Source of the DNA: an uncultured Collinsella sp.
Lineage (GTDB): Bacteria > Actinomycetota > Coriobacteriia > Coriobacteriales > Coriobacteriaceae
Direction: 5' to 3'
Assembly (NCBI GenBank): GCA_902494855.1
Contig: CABUVC010000082.1
Location: forward strand, 1 to 7,256
Length of the DNA stretch: 7,256 nucleotides
This document shows positions 1 to 4,298 of the stretch, piece after piece. Every line of letters starts with the position of its first letter. Within the stretch, counting starts at the first letter, position 1. The notes beneath the pieces are model-generated. The model was not told where the DNA came from. It did not search any database and worked only from the letters and a program-made list of their open reading frames with translations. The position numbers were made by a program, and so were the translations under genes.

Positions 1-127
1 CATTTTGCACGCCAGCTTCGTTCAACGTCAGACATTCAAGATGTCAGACGTTGAACTTGCGTCAAAGACGCAGCTGGGGCTACTAGTTGCCTACAATCGC
101 TCGCGAAGCTCGCCTGTTCGTGCGTGA
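1..127 (+). CDS. Possible 3' end of a gene entering from the left edge
   Basis: The frame beginning at base 2 is open for 41 codons to a TGA at 125-127. It would encode a short polar tail containing SDVELASKTQLGLLVAYNRS. No start or domain is visible, and chance openness is quite possible at this GC content. The main support is that it is in frame with the truncated ORF at 7201-7256 if the molecule is circular; the joined product would be about 60 residues. The inverted repeat at 21-55 lies inside it, which argues somewhat against coding. Function unknown. Confidence 0.2.
   Translation, partial: ILHASFVQRQTFKMSDVELASKTQLGLLVAYNRSRSSPVRA
21..55. repeat. Inverted repeat with 15-nt arms
   Basis: TTCAACGTCAGACAT (21-35) and ATGTCAGACGTTGAA (41-55) are inverted with one mismatch and a 5-nt centre. 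Each arm contains GTCAGAC, so the heptamer also forms a direct repeat with a 16-nt period. Confidence 0.7.
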
Positions 128-152
128 ATGTCTGACAGCTCCGTCAGACATT
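127..152. repeat. Perfect inverted repeat sharing the GTCAGACATT motif
   Basis: AATGTCTGAC (127-136) and GTCAGACATT (143-152) are perfect complements around a 6-nt loop. The right arm is identical to 27-36. No T-run follows, so an intrinsic terminator is unlikely. A protein-binding site is more plausible. Confidence 0.65.
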
Positions 153-282
153 TGATTGTTCGACAAATGCGCGCGTGGTCGCGTTCGCAAAGCTTGCTGA
201 ACGGTCGATGGGTGCGTTGAGACCGGAGCAAACGTCGGATGCCAGAAAAATGGCCTCACAGAATCGCACCCATGGTTGATAA

Positions 283-320
283 AATTGACCGCCCGGGCGC
301 AAATACCCGGGCGGTCAATT
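283..320 (-). terminator. Intrinsic terminator of the 381-1223 gene
   Basis: AATTGACCGCCCGGG (283-297) and CCCGGGCGGTCAATT (306-320) form a perfect 15-bp stem with an 8-nt loop. Read on the minus strand the stem continues into TTTTATC. It lies about 60 nt past the stop codon of the minus-strand gene. On the plus strand no T-run follows, so it should act mainly in the minus direction. Confidence 0.85.
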
Positions 321-380
321 CATCCCCTCGTTCGCGATCCTGTTGGGTTTTGGGGCTTTGACATGTTGTTGACGGATGGA

Positions 381-1223
381 TCAGCCGTACAGCTTGATCT
401 CCCGGGGTTCCATGTGGTCGTCCCCCAATAAGACGTCCCTGATGTAGTCCTGCGGCAGGAACTCGACGGGGAGAGTTGTCGCCAGGAAGTCGTCGAACCA
501 CGCCCGCGGTGTCGGGTCTGGCGCATACATGACCTTGGTCGCGCCGTCGGGCAGGGTGATGGTGAGTCGCACCGCGCCATTGCGTCGATACGCCCTCGAC
601 CATTCCTCATCGGTATCGCCATACCCTTTGCGATCCGCGGTCGTCCTCCACACGACCCCCAGTTCATCGAATGACCGCGGATGCTCTCCGAGATTGACCC
701 AATGCAGCTGTGATCTCGTGCGCCTCGCCGCGCTGTACGCCGGCTTCCACTCGTCGGGCAAATATACTCTTTCGAAAATCTCGCGCGACATCTCGCGGTA
801 TTTGACTTCATCCGCTCGCGGCCTGCTCGGGTCGCTGGCCAACTCGGCTGCCTCGGCGGCCGCGGCTTCGAACCAATCCATCGCCTCCCGGTTGCCGGCC
901 AACATATCCGCCGCGCCGACGACGCGGGTGCGCCGCTCGACTGTCCCGCTCAGCGCCAGATCCCGCAGTTCGTTTCTGGACCAGATGAAGCCGCCGCCCG
1001 GGCCGAGCCCGACCCTGTCGGACCAGTCGCCCGAGACGAAGATGTGCCGGATGTGCTTGCAATGGGCCAGGACGAACGGACGCGTGCACTGGAGCGCGCG
1101 GCACACCTGTTTGGTCGTCACGTCGAACTCCCGCTCGATGGCGTCGCTCAGCTCGTCGATGCCCTCCGGCAGGGTGATCAGCCCCGGGTCGTTCTCGTTT
1201 GTCCTCGGTTCGCACCTGCCCAC
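381..1223 (-). CDS. Unrecognised protein with probable N-terminal helix-turn-helix
   Basis: A 280-residue protein from a GTG start, not recognised as a named family. An N-terminal segment (about residues 35-90) containing DVTTKQVCRALQCTRP, then HIRHIFVS and GGGFIWSRNELRDLAL, looks like a helix-turn-helix of the excisionase/MerR type followed by a strand and an 'xxIWxRxELRxL' wing. The middle is an alanine/glutamate-rich helix. The C-terminal half is mixed alpha/beta without visible catalytic motifs. The nearer ATG (1227-1229) is only 2 nt from the AGGAGG, whereas the GTG at 1221-1223 has an ideal 8-nt spacing and is preferred. The gene has its own TATAAT promoter, an operator-like palindrome over the likely transcript start and a strong terminator, so it is a single-gene unit. 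Autoregulation is an inference. A role in replication or element control is possible but unproven. Confidence 0.8.
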   Translation of the reverse strand: MGRCEPRTNENDPGLITLPEGIDELSDAIEREFDVTTKQVCRALQCTRPFVLAHCKHIRHIFVSGDWSDRVGLGPGGGFIWSRNELRDLALSGTVERRTRVVGAADMLAGNREAMDWFEAAAAEAAELASDPSRPRADEVKYREMSREIFERVYLPDEWKPAYSAARRTRSQLHWVNLGEHPRSFDELGVVWRTTADRKGYGDTDEEWSRAYRRNGAVRLTITLPDGATKVMYAPDPTPRAWFDDFLATTLPVEFLPQDYIRDVLLGDDHMEPREIKLYG

Positions 1224-1231
1224 GCCCATCG

Positions 1232-1237
1232 CCTCCT
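1232..1237 (-). promoter_or_regulatory. Ribosome binding site that decides the start of the 381-1223 gene
   Basis: AGGAGG on the minus strand lies 2 nt from an ATG at 1229 but 8 nt from an in-frame GTG at 1223. Normal spacing favours the GTG, shortening the protein by two residues. Confidence 0.65.
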
Positions 1238-1242
1238 AATTA

Positions 1243-1262
1243 TGTTAGTAATATATCTAACA
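1243..1262. promoter_or_regulatory. Operator-like palindrome, copy 1 (TGTTAG-N8-CTAACA)
   Basis: TGTTAG (1243-1248) and CTAACA (1257-1262) flank an 8-nt AT-only centre. The site is just downstream of the minus-strand -10 box and covers the expected transcript start, a typical repressor position. The same 6-8-6 motif recurs at 1351-1370. Confidence 0.65.
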
Positions 1263-1264
1263 CT

Positions 1265-1270
1265 ATTATA
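1265..1270 (-). promoter_or_regulatory. Promoter -10 box of the 381-1223 gene
   Basis: A consensus TATAAT on the minus strand lies about 30 nt upstream of the AGGAGG. No good -35 hexamer is visible at 16-18 nt (CGATGG at 17), so the promoter may be weak or activator-dependent. The overlapping palindrome suggests regulation. Confidence 0.6.
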
Positions 1271-1340
1271 CCCGTTTGCGGCAGGGCCATCGGTAAGGGC
1301 CCATCAAGAAGGCGGGTGCCCTGCCCCGGAGTCCTGTTTG

Positions 1341-1380
1341 ATCGCGGGTATGTTAGCTATATCACTAACATACCCGCGAT
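1341..1380. repeat. Perfect 40-bp palindrome containing operator copy 2
   Basis: ATCGCGGGTATGTTAG (1341-1356) and CTAACATACCCGCGAT (1365-1380) are perfect 16-bp complements around an 8-nt centre. The inner TGTTAG-N8-CTAACA (1351-1370) repeats the motif at 1243-1262. No T-run follows on either strand, so it is not a standard terminator. It lies between the two divergent genes and probably binds the same dimeric regulator more tightly. Confidence 0.7.
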
Positions 1381-1447
1381 AAAGCCGGCCCACTGTTGCA
1401 TAAGCGAGGCCATGCCGACCTGAGGATCATCTCGGCCTTCTCGTGTG

Positions 1448-1474
1448 TACTATTATTCATGACGGATAATAGTA
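1448..1474. promoter_or_regulatory. Palindrome upstream of the 1490 start, likely operator
   Basis: TACTATTAT (1448-1456) and ATAATAGTA (1466-1474) are perfect 9-bp complements with a 9-nt centre, ending just before a GGAGG at 1477-1481. TATTAT at 1451-1456 could be a -10 box, although no good -35 is seen. ACTATTAT also occurs at 1262-1269, over the opposite promoter, so the two promoters may share a control protein. Confidence 0.5.
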
Positions 1475-1489
1475 GTGGAGGCCAGACAT

Positions 1490-1612
1490 ATGCCAAGCGA
1501 GATGGTCGCCCCATCATACGAACGGTTCAAAGCGAGGTGCAAGCAGTATGAATCTGACGTTCAAGGGTTTTCTGAGCTCGTATTGCCGAGAGCTCACGGG
1601 CCTCGACACTGA
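1490..1612 (+). CDS. Short upstream frame, likely the true N-terminus of the next gene
   Basis: ATG at 1490 has a strong GGAGG (1477-1481) with 8-nt spacing. The 40-codon frame begins MPSEMVAPSYERFKARCKQY, continues with a plausible helical sequence up to about QGF, then becomes unprotein-like and stops at 1610-1612. It overlaps the 1548 gene in another frame. Omitting one T of the TTTT run at 1568-1571 would join it to the downstream frame as ...QGFLSSYCREL..., giving a 197-residue protein. It could be a frame lesion, a sequencing error, programmed +1 frameshifting on TTT-T, or a translationally coupled leader peptide. I consider some form of fusion more likely than an independent peptide. 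Confidence 0.45.
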   Translation: MPSEMVAPSYERFKARCKQYESDVQGFSELVLPRAHGPRH

Positions 1613-2084
1613 CAGCCTTAAACGGCTATGCCGCGCCGCGGCCGGGAGCCAACCCGCCGCGGCCGAAGCCCTCATGACCTTTGCCGCCGTCCAGGGCAAG
1701 GCCGGATATCTCGCATCGCTCGCGGCCGGGATGTGGATGGAAGAGGGATATGCGCAGGTTGCGGACGAGCTGAGCGGGTTTCCGGGGACGGTCGAGGAAT
1801 GGTTGCAGCTGGACGAGACGCCGTCGCGCTACAGGAAGGTGTGGCTCGCGTTCAGGGCGAAGAAGGACGCGGCGAAAAACGACCGCCGGGTCAGCCTGCT
1901 CATGCGCGACAAGACGGTCACGGCGCTGGAATCATCGGAGCTGACCGTCTACCGCCTCTGCAAGGACCTCAAGCTGAACATGGGCAACGTCTACGCCTAC
2001 CTGAACGGCGGCGACGCGACGAAGGTCAGCAAGGTCACGGCGAGGACGATCATGAACTACGCGACGGGCTACGAGTCGGCCTAG
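1548..2084 (+). CDS. Probable DNA-binding protein with C-terminal helix-turn-helix
   Basis: From the ATG at 1548 this is 178 residues, not recognised as a named family. The first half is helical (SLKRLCRAAAG, EALMTFAAVQGKAGYLASLA). The second half contains basic RYRKVWLAFRAKKDAAK, and residues about 131-171 read as a helix-turn-helix: ELTVYRLCKDLKLNMGNVYA followed by YLNGG and a KVTARTIMNYA helix. This resembles small regulators in which a recognition helix is followed by a GD-type turn. The start is doubtful: the 1548 ATG has only GAGG at 10 nt, and its first residues (MNLTFKG) sit where the 1490 frame looks more natural. It is divergent from the 381-1223 gene, with palindromes between, so it may control both promoters. 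No domain diagnostic of an antitoxin is visible. Confidence 0.75.
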   Translation: MNLTFKGFLSSYCRELTGLDTDSLKRLCRAAAGSQPAAAEALMTFAAVQGKAGYLASLAAGMWMEEGYAQVADELSGFPGTVEEWLQLDETPSRYRKVWLAFRAKKDAAKNDRRVSLLMRDKTVTALESSELTVYRLCKDLKLNMGNVYAYLNGGDATKVSKVTARTIMNYATGYESA

Positions 2085-2238
2085 AATCGATTCGATACAC
2101 TTCGTCACATACTCCACGCCGTGCTTTCCGGTGTTTTGCGGGACGCTAGGCCGCATACCGCCAGAATCAAGCTGGTACACCTCTGTTATTGTTCATCTTC
2201 AATTTTTCAAAACTCAAAACTAGAGAAGGGAAACGGCC

Positions 2239-2886
2239 ATGAAAAAGACGCTCCTCGCGGCTACCGCGGCACTCGCGATCGCGGCGGCCATGCCACTTTC
2301 CGGTTGCGGCTGCGTGTCGGCGCGGGTCGCCGGGTCGGCGGTCGAGGCCGCCGGATCAGCCGAGATGGAGAAGAATGCGACGGCAGACGAGCATGCCGCC
2401 GACGATGAGGGTTCCGCAGTCAAGGCCGAGACCACCGAGACCGACGAGGGCGACAAGAAGGACCCGGGCAAGACCGATGAGGGCAAGGCCGACGATTCCG
2501 GCGGCAAGGCCGATTCCAAGAAGAACGACTCGAAGGGCGGCACGGCATCGCAGGCGTCAGGCGGCTCCTCGTCGTCCGGGCCCTCCCCTGCGCAACCCCA
2601 GAAGAAGTGGGTACCCGAGCAGGGGCACTGGGAGACCGACTACGGCCAGGTCTGGGTCCCGAACGTCGTGTACGTGCGCCACGGCCGCTTCATCTGCAAC
2701 GCCTGCGGCGCGGCCTTCGACTCGAAGAACGGATTCTATGCCCATAGCGACGCGATGTATGCTCAAGGTCAGAACCATGATGGCTACACCGACGACTCAT
2801 ATACCACAAGCGAGGACCAGGGACATTACGAGCAGCAGGCGACCGGCAAACACTGGGTCGTCGACGTGGCCGGCCACTGGGAATAA
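2239..2886 (+). CDS. Secreted lipoprotein with zinc-finger-like C-terminal domain
   Basis: A 215-residue protein. The N-terminus is a typical lipoprotein signal: KK, a hydrophobic Ala/Leu core and lipobox LSGC with Cys23 as the probable lipidated residue. Residues about 28-120 are a disordered Ala/Glu/Asp/Lys/Ser linker that would hold the end of the protein away from the membrane. The C-terminal domain (about 123-215) has recurring aromatic-His elements (GHW 129-131, GHY 195-197, KHW 204-206, GHW 213-215) around a possible metal site: C153-x2-C156-x12-H169-x10-H180. Similar CxxC/H domains after a Ser/Glu-rich linker are familiar in envelope proteins of gut Gram-positives, generally without known function. 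AGGG precedes the ATG by 8 nt. It stands alone, with no convincing terminator directly after it. Confidence 0.85.
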   Translation: MKKTLLAATAALAIAAAMPLSGCGCVSARVAGSAVEAAGSAEMEKNATADEHAADDEGSAVKAETTETDEGDKKDPGKTDEGKADDSGGKADSKKNDSKGGTASQASGGSSSSGPSPAQPQKKWVPEQGHWETDYGQVWVPNVVYVRHGRFICNACGAAFDSKNGFYAHSDAMYAQGQNHDGYTDDSYTTSEDQGHYEQQATGKHWVVDVAGHWE

Positions 2887-2904
2887 TGATTGCCTTCAGG
2901 CGGC

Positions 2905-2933
2905 ATCGCACTGTCGCTGCGATTCACATCGCA
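2905..2933. repeat. Overlapping alternative hairpins ATCGCA/TGCGAT/ATCGCA
   Basis: ATCGCA (2905-2910), TGCGAT (2918-2923) and ATCGCA (2928-2933) allow the middle segment to pair with either neighbour, giving two mutually exclusive 6-bp hairpins just past the lipoprotein stop. No T-run follows. The role is unclear. Confidence 0.35.
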
Positions 2934-2968
2934 TGAACGATGGATGAACTCGCATGAAAACCAAAACA

Positions 2969-3009
2969 TACGGTAGTTTTATCTGACTAAAGAGGGTAAA
3001 ATCACCGTA
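2969..3009. repeat. Imperfect inverted repeat around a candidate promoter
   Basis: TACGGTAGTTTTA (2969-2981) and TAAAATCACCGTA (2997-3009) are complementary at 11 of 13 positions around a 15-nt centre. The right arm includes the candidate -10 box TAAAAT, so binding here or extrusion of the hairpin could regulate the putative plus-strand small RNA. Confidence 0.5.
2997..3002 (+). promoter_or_regulatory. Candidate -10 box for a plus-strand small RNA
   Basis: TAAAAT lies about 75 nt upstream of the terminator at 3073-3098. The hexamer 17 nt upstream is TAGTTT, a poor -35. On the opposite strand a TAGAAT box lies in the matching position before the same 17-nt motif, which is the main support. 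Confidence 0.35.
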
Positions 3010-3011
3010 GA

Positions 3012-3028
3012 AGACGACGCATCCCGTG
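3012..3028 (+). repeat. 17-nt element, copy A of an inverted pair
   Basis: AGACGACGCATCCCGTG on the plus strand matches 3288-3304 read on the minus strand with one difference (C/T). It is followed after 13 nt by GCGCGGGCGGCC (3042-3053), which is identical to minus-strand 3288-3277. The two copies point toward each other, flanking the small peptide gene. Confidence 0.75.
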
Positions 3029-3041
3029 TAAGTAACAAGGA

Positions 3042-3053
3042 GCGCGGGCGGCC
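3042..3053 (+). repeat. 12-nt element GCGCGGGCGGCC, copy A
   Basis: Identical to the minus-strand sequence at 3277-3288. On the plus strand it is separated from the 17-nt element by 13 extra bases. On the minus strand the two elements overlap by one G. Confidence 0.7.
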
Positions 3054-3072
3054 TAGTTTTCAACTTTTGTTA

Positions 3073-3098
3073 AATGCCCGGGCTCCACCCCGGGCATT
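3073..3098. terminator. Bidirectional intrinsic terminator shared by converging units
   Basis: AATGCCCGGG (3073-3082) and CCCGGGCATT (3089-3098) form a perfect 10-bp stem with a 6-nt loop. On the plus strand it runs into CTTATTT. On the minus strand it begins one base after the stop codon of the 3100-3252 gene and is followed by TTAAC. It is well placed to end both transcripts. Confidence 0.85.
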
Positions 3099-3099
3099 C

Positions 3100-3252
3100 T
3101 TATTTGCGCCTGTCGCGGCGCAAATGCCGTCCACCGTCCGCACCGCGCGTACGCCTACGGACCTTAATTCGGACATCATACGAATCGAAAAACGCAATGA
3201 CGAACGTGCCGACCGTCGCAAGGGCGGCCAGCGCATCAAGGATCTTTAGCAT
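3100..3252 (-). CDS. Small membrane peptide, type I toxin-like
   Basis: A 50-codon ORF with an ATG at 3250-3252, GGAGG 7 nt upstream (3260-3264) and a TAA one base before a terminator. This is a complete compact gene despite its size. The product starts MLKILDALAALATVGTFVIA and reads as one hydrophobic segment (about residues 4-22), then a short acidic turn (DSYD) and a highly basic tail (RIKVRRRTRG, HLRRDRRK). One transmembrane helix plus a charged tail is the general form of type I toxins and holin-like peptides, and also of many harmless small membrane proteins, so toxicity is an inference. A leader segment (3277-3284) can pair with codons 9-11 (3222-3229), placing the ribosome binding site and start in the loop. 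It is divergent from the recombinase gene. A TAGAAT box at 3310-3315 may be its promoter. Confidence 0.65.
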   Translation of the reverse strand: MLKILDALAALATVGTFVIAFFDSYDVRIKVRRRTRGADGGRHLRRDRRK

Positions 3253-3276
3253 AGGGAAGCCTCCAATCGAATTGTC

Positions 3277-3304
3277 GGCCGCCCGCGCACGGAATGCGTC
3301 GTCT
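3277..3304 (-). repeat. 17-nt plus 12-nt elements, copy B, in the peptide leader
   Basis: On the minus strand AGACGACGCATTCCGTG (3304-3288) runs directly into GCGCGGGCGGCC (3288-3277), sharing one G. It begins about 5 nt after TAGAAT, so it forms the very start of the predicted peptide mRNA. Copy A lies in inverted orientation at 3012-3053. Confidence 0.75.
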
Positions 3305-3309
3305 CGTCA

Positions 3310-3315
3310 ATTCTA
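3310..3315 (-). promoter_or_regulatory. Candidate -10 box of the membrane-peptide gene
   Basis: TAGAAT on the minus strand would start a transcript with a leader of about 50 nt. No convincing -35 is seen. The box sits relative to the 17-nt element much as TAAAAT does on the other strand. Confidence 0.4.
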
Positions 3316-3416
3316 GCTGAACCAGCGGCTGTCGAACTTAATAACCAGATGGCCACAGTCCCAAAACGTATGCCGCGCGGCACCCGAAAGCCGAACCCTC
3401 GATGCCGTGGACGGCG

Positions 3417-3441
3417 AGTGCCAAAACCCAGTGCCAAAACC
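3417..3441 (+). repeat. Tandem AGTGCCAAAACC repeats upstream of the recombinase
   Basis: AGTGCCAAAACC occurs at 3417-3428 and 3430-3441 with a 13-bp period. A degenerate copy, AGTCCCAAAACG, lies at 3357-3368. They are in the intergenic region between the membrane peptide and the recombinase, where resolvases commonly bind their own res site. A role as recombinase subsites is a guess. Confidence 0.5.
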
Positions 3442-3491
3442 TCCCCTTGCATTCCCATGAGAAAATCAAAAGACAAGGCAGGAGGCTGAAA

Positions 3492-4076
3492 ATGACCAGA
3501 TACGGATACGCTCGCGTGAGCACGAAGGATCAGAAGCTAGACAGGCAAATCGAGGCGTTGGTCAACGCCGGTGTGCCCTATGGCCATATCTACAAAGACA
3601 AGGTCACGGGTGCCAAGGACGGTGACCGAACTCAGCAGAAGCGTCTGTTCAAGAAGATGAAGGCCGGCGATGAAGTGGTAGTCGAGTCCTGGGAGCGCCT
3701 AACCAGATCGACCAGGCAATTGCTGAACTACGACCTTATGTTCCGAAATCTCGGCGTGAAGCTAACCTCTTTGAAACAGCCGGTCGACCTCGATACCGCC
3801 TTCGGCCGTTTCGTGCTGGGTACCCACGCCTGCACAGCCGAGCTTGAGCGCGATCTGATTAAGCAGCGCCAGGCCGAGGGCATCGCTGTAAAACGGAACC
3901 ATGGTGGCAACGTCGGTGGCCGCCCGCGCATCGCGGACGTCAAGGCGGATGCCGCCGTGAAACTCTACCTTGCGCGGGAGACGCCCATCCCCGACATCTG
4001 CGCCGCCACAGGCATCTCCAAATCGACCCTGTATCGCATCCTCCGTGAACGCGGATTGGTGGGCGTCAGGAAATGA
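3492..4076 (+). CDS. Serine recombinase of the resolvase/invertase family
   Basis: A 194-residue site-specific recombinase that would cut and rejoin DNA through a serine-DNA link as a tetramer. The N-terminal catalytic domain begins YGYARVSTKDQ, with Arg8 and nucleophile Ser10. Arg46 and the RLTR pair (Arg69, Arg72) match the active-site arginines of gamma-delta resolvase. The dimer helix contains AELERDLIKQRQAEG (about 116-130). A GRPRI linker (143-147) leads to a C-terminal helix-turn-helix (about 164-186, PIPDICAATGISKSTLYRIL). Length is normal for the Tn3 resolvase/Hin group and nothing appears missing. The ATG at 3492 has AGGAGG 6 nt upstream; an in-frame ATG at 3402 lacks such support. 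It could resolve multimers or cointegrates, or invert a segment. Sequence alone does not separate these roles. No transposase is nearby. Confidence 0.95.
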   Translation: MTRYGYARVSTKDQKLDRQIEALVNAGVPYGHIYKDKVTGAKDGDRTQQKRLFKKMKAGDEVVVESWERLTRSTRQLLNYDLMFRNLGVKLTSLKQPVDLDTAFGRFVLGTHACTAELERDLIKQRQAEGIAVKRNHGGNVGGRPRIADVKADAAVKLYLARETPIPDICAATGISKSTLYRILRERGLVGVRK

Positions 4077-4223
4077 GCCCGTCCATCGTTTCGCGATCTG
4101 TCTAATAAGCTCGAGTGCGGCGGCGCTACTATAAAAGAGTGCGGTATTTCTCCAACTGAAACCCTGCGTGAACGCATGACCTGAGACGCCTTTTTAGAAC
4201 TCACCGATCGCAGGATGACTACA

Positions 4224-4287
4224 AATCAACAGCGGCCGCGCATTGTTCCCAGCCGTTTGGCATGGCGGAGCCATGCCGTTGTTGATT
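4224..4287 (+). promoter_or_regulatory. Nested hairpins in the leader of the coiled-coil gene
   Basis: AATCAACAGCGGC (4224-4236) and GCCGTTGTTGATT (4275-4287) form a 13-bp stem with one G-U pair. Inside, GGCATGGC (4259-4266) and GCCATGCC (4270-4277) form a perfect 8-bp hairpin with a 3-nt loop. The two stems share 4275-4277, so they partly compete. The ribosome binding site GGAG (4288-4291) is immediately after the outer stem, suggesting translational control by structure. Confidence 0.5.
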
Positions 4288-4298
4288 GGAGTGCCGCA

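Larger units (their letters stand above)
1..380. other. Left-edge region without a confident gene, rich in inverted repeats
   Basis: Apart from the doubtful reading frame at 1-127, no convincing gene is seen. The stretch holds four copies of the heptamer GTCAGAC or its complement (27-33, 43-49, 130-136, 143-149), arranged as two inverted repeats. It also holds a small perfect hairpin GCGTC-AAA-GACGC at 59-71, a weaker imperfect palindrome around AAGCTT at 183-202, and the terminator at 283-320. The role is unknown. Iterons, operators or recombination sites are all possible. Confidence 0.5.
3009..3105 (+). ncRNA. Putative small RNA converging on the membrane-peptide gene
   Basis: Ends are approximate. 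The segment runs from just after TAAAAT (2997-3002) to the intrinsic terminator with its T-rich tail. It contains no sensible ORF. Its 5' part carries the 17-nt and 12-nt elements also present in the 5' leader of the minus-strand peptide mRNA, as the same sequence rather than its complement. It overlaps that mRNA only at the shared terminator, so the two terminator loops (CUCCAC and GUGGAG) are complementary. The loop also contains CUCC, able to pair with a Shine-Dalgarno sequence. Existence and function are inferences. Confidence 0.3.

Noticed and set aside
529..1239. Plus-strand open frame opposite the 381-1223 gene
   Set aside because: Serine/arginine-rich shadow with no initiation signal. 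The minus-strand gene has promoter, ribosome binding site and terminator.
3009..3304. Direct assignment of the peptide locus to the par (Fst/RNAI-RNAII) system
   Set aside because: In par the repeats are direct, so the convergent RNAs are complementary at their 5' ends. Here they are inverted and give identical RNA sequence. Only the terminator loops are complementary, and the peptide does not clearly match Fst.
3402..3491. 30-residue N-terminal extension of the serine recombinase
   Set aside because: The family begins just before YGYARVS, and the AGGAGG is placed for the ATG at 3492.
3246..3523. Minus-strand open frames in the recombinase upstream region
   Set aside because: No ribosome binding sites and unconvincing composition. 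They overlap the promoter region and the AGTGCCAAAACC repeats. The 50-codon ORF at 3100-3252 explains the minus strand better.
4165..4195. Possible terminator before CTTTTT downstream of the recombinase
   Set aside because: The only stems are 4-5 bp and do not abut the T-run well, so I could not support it.
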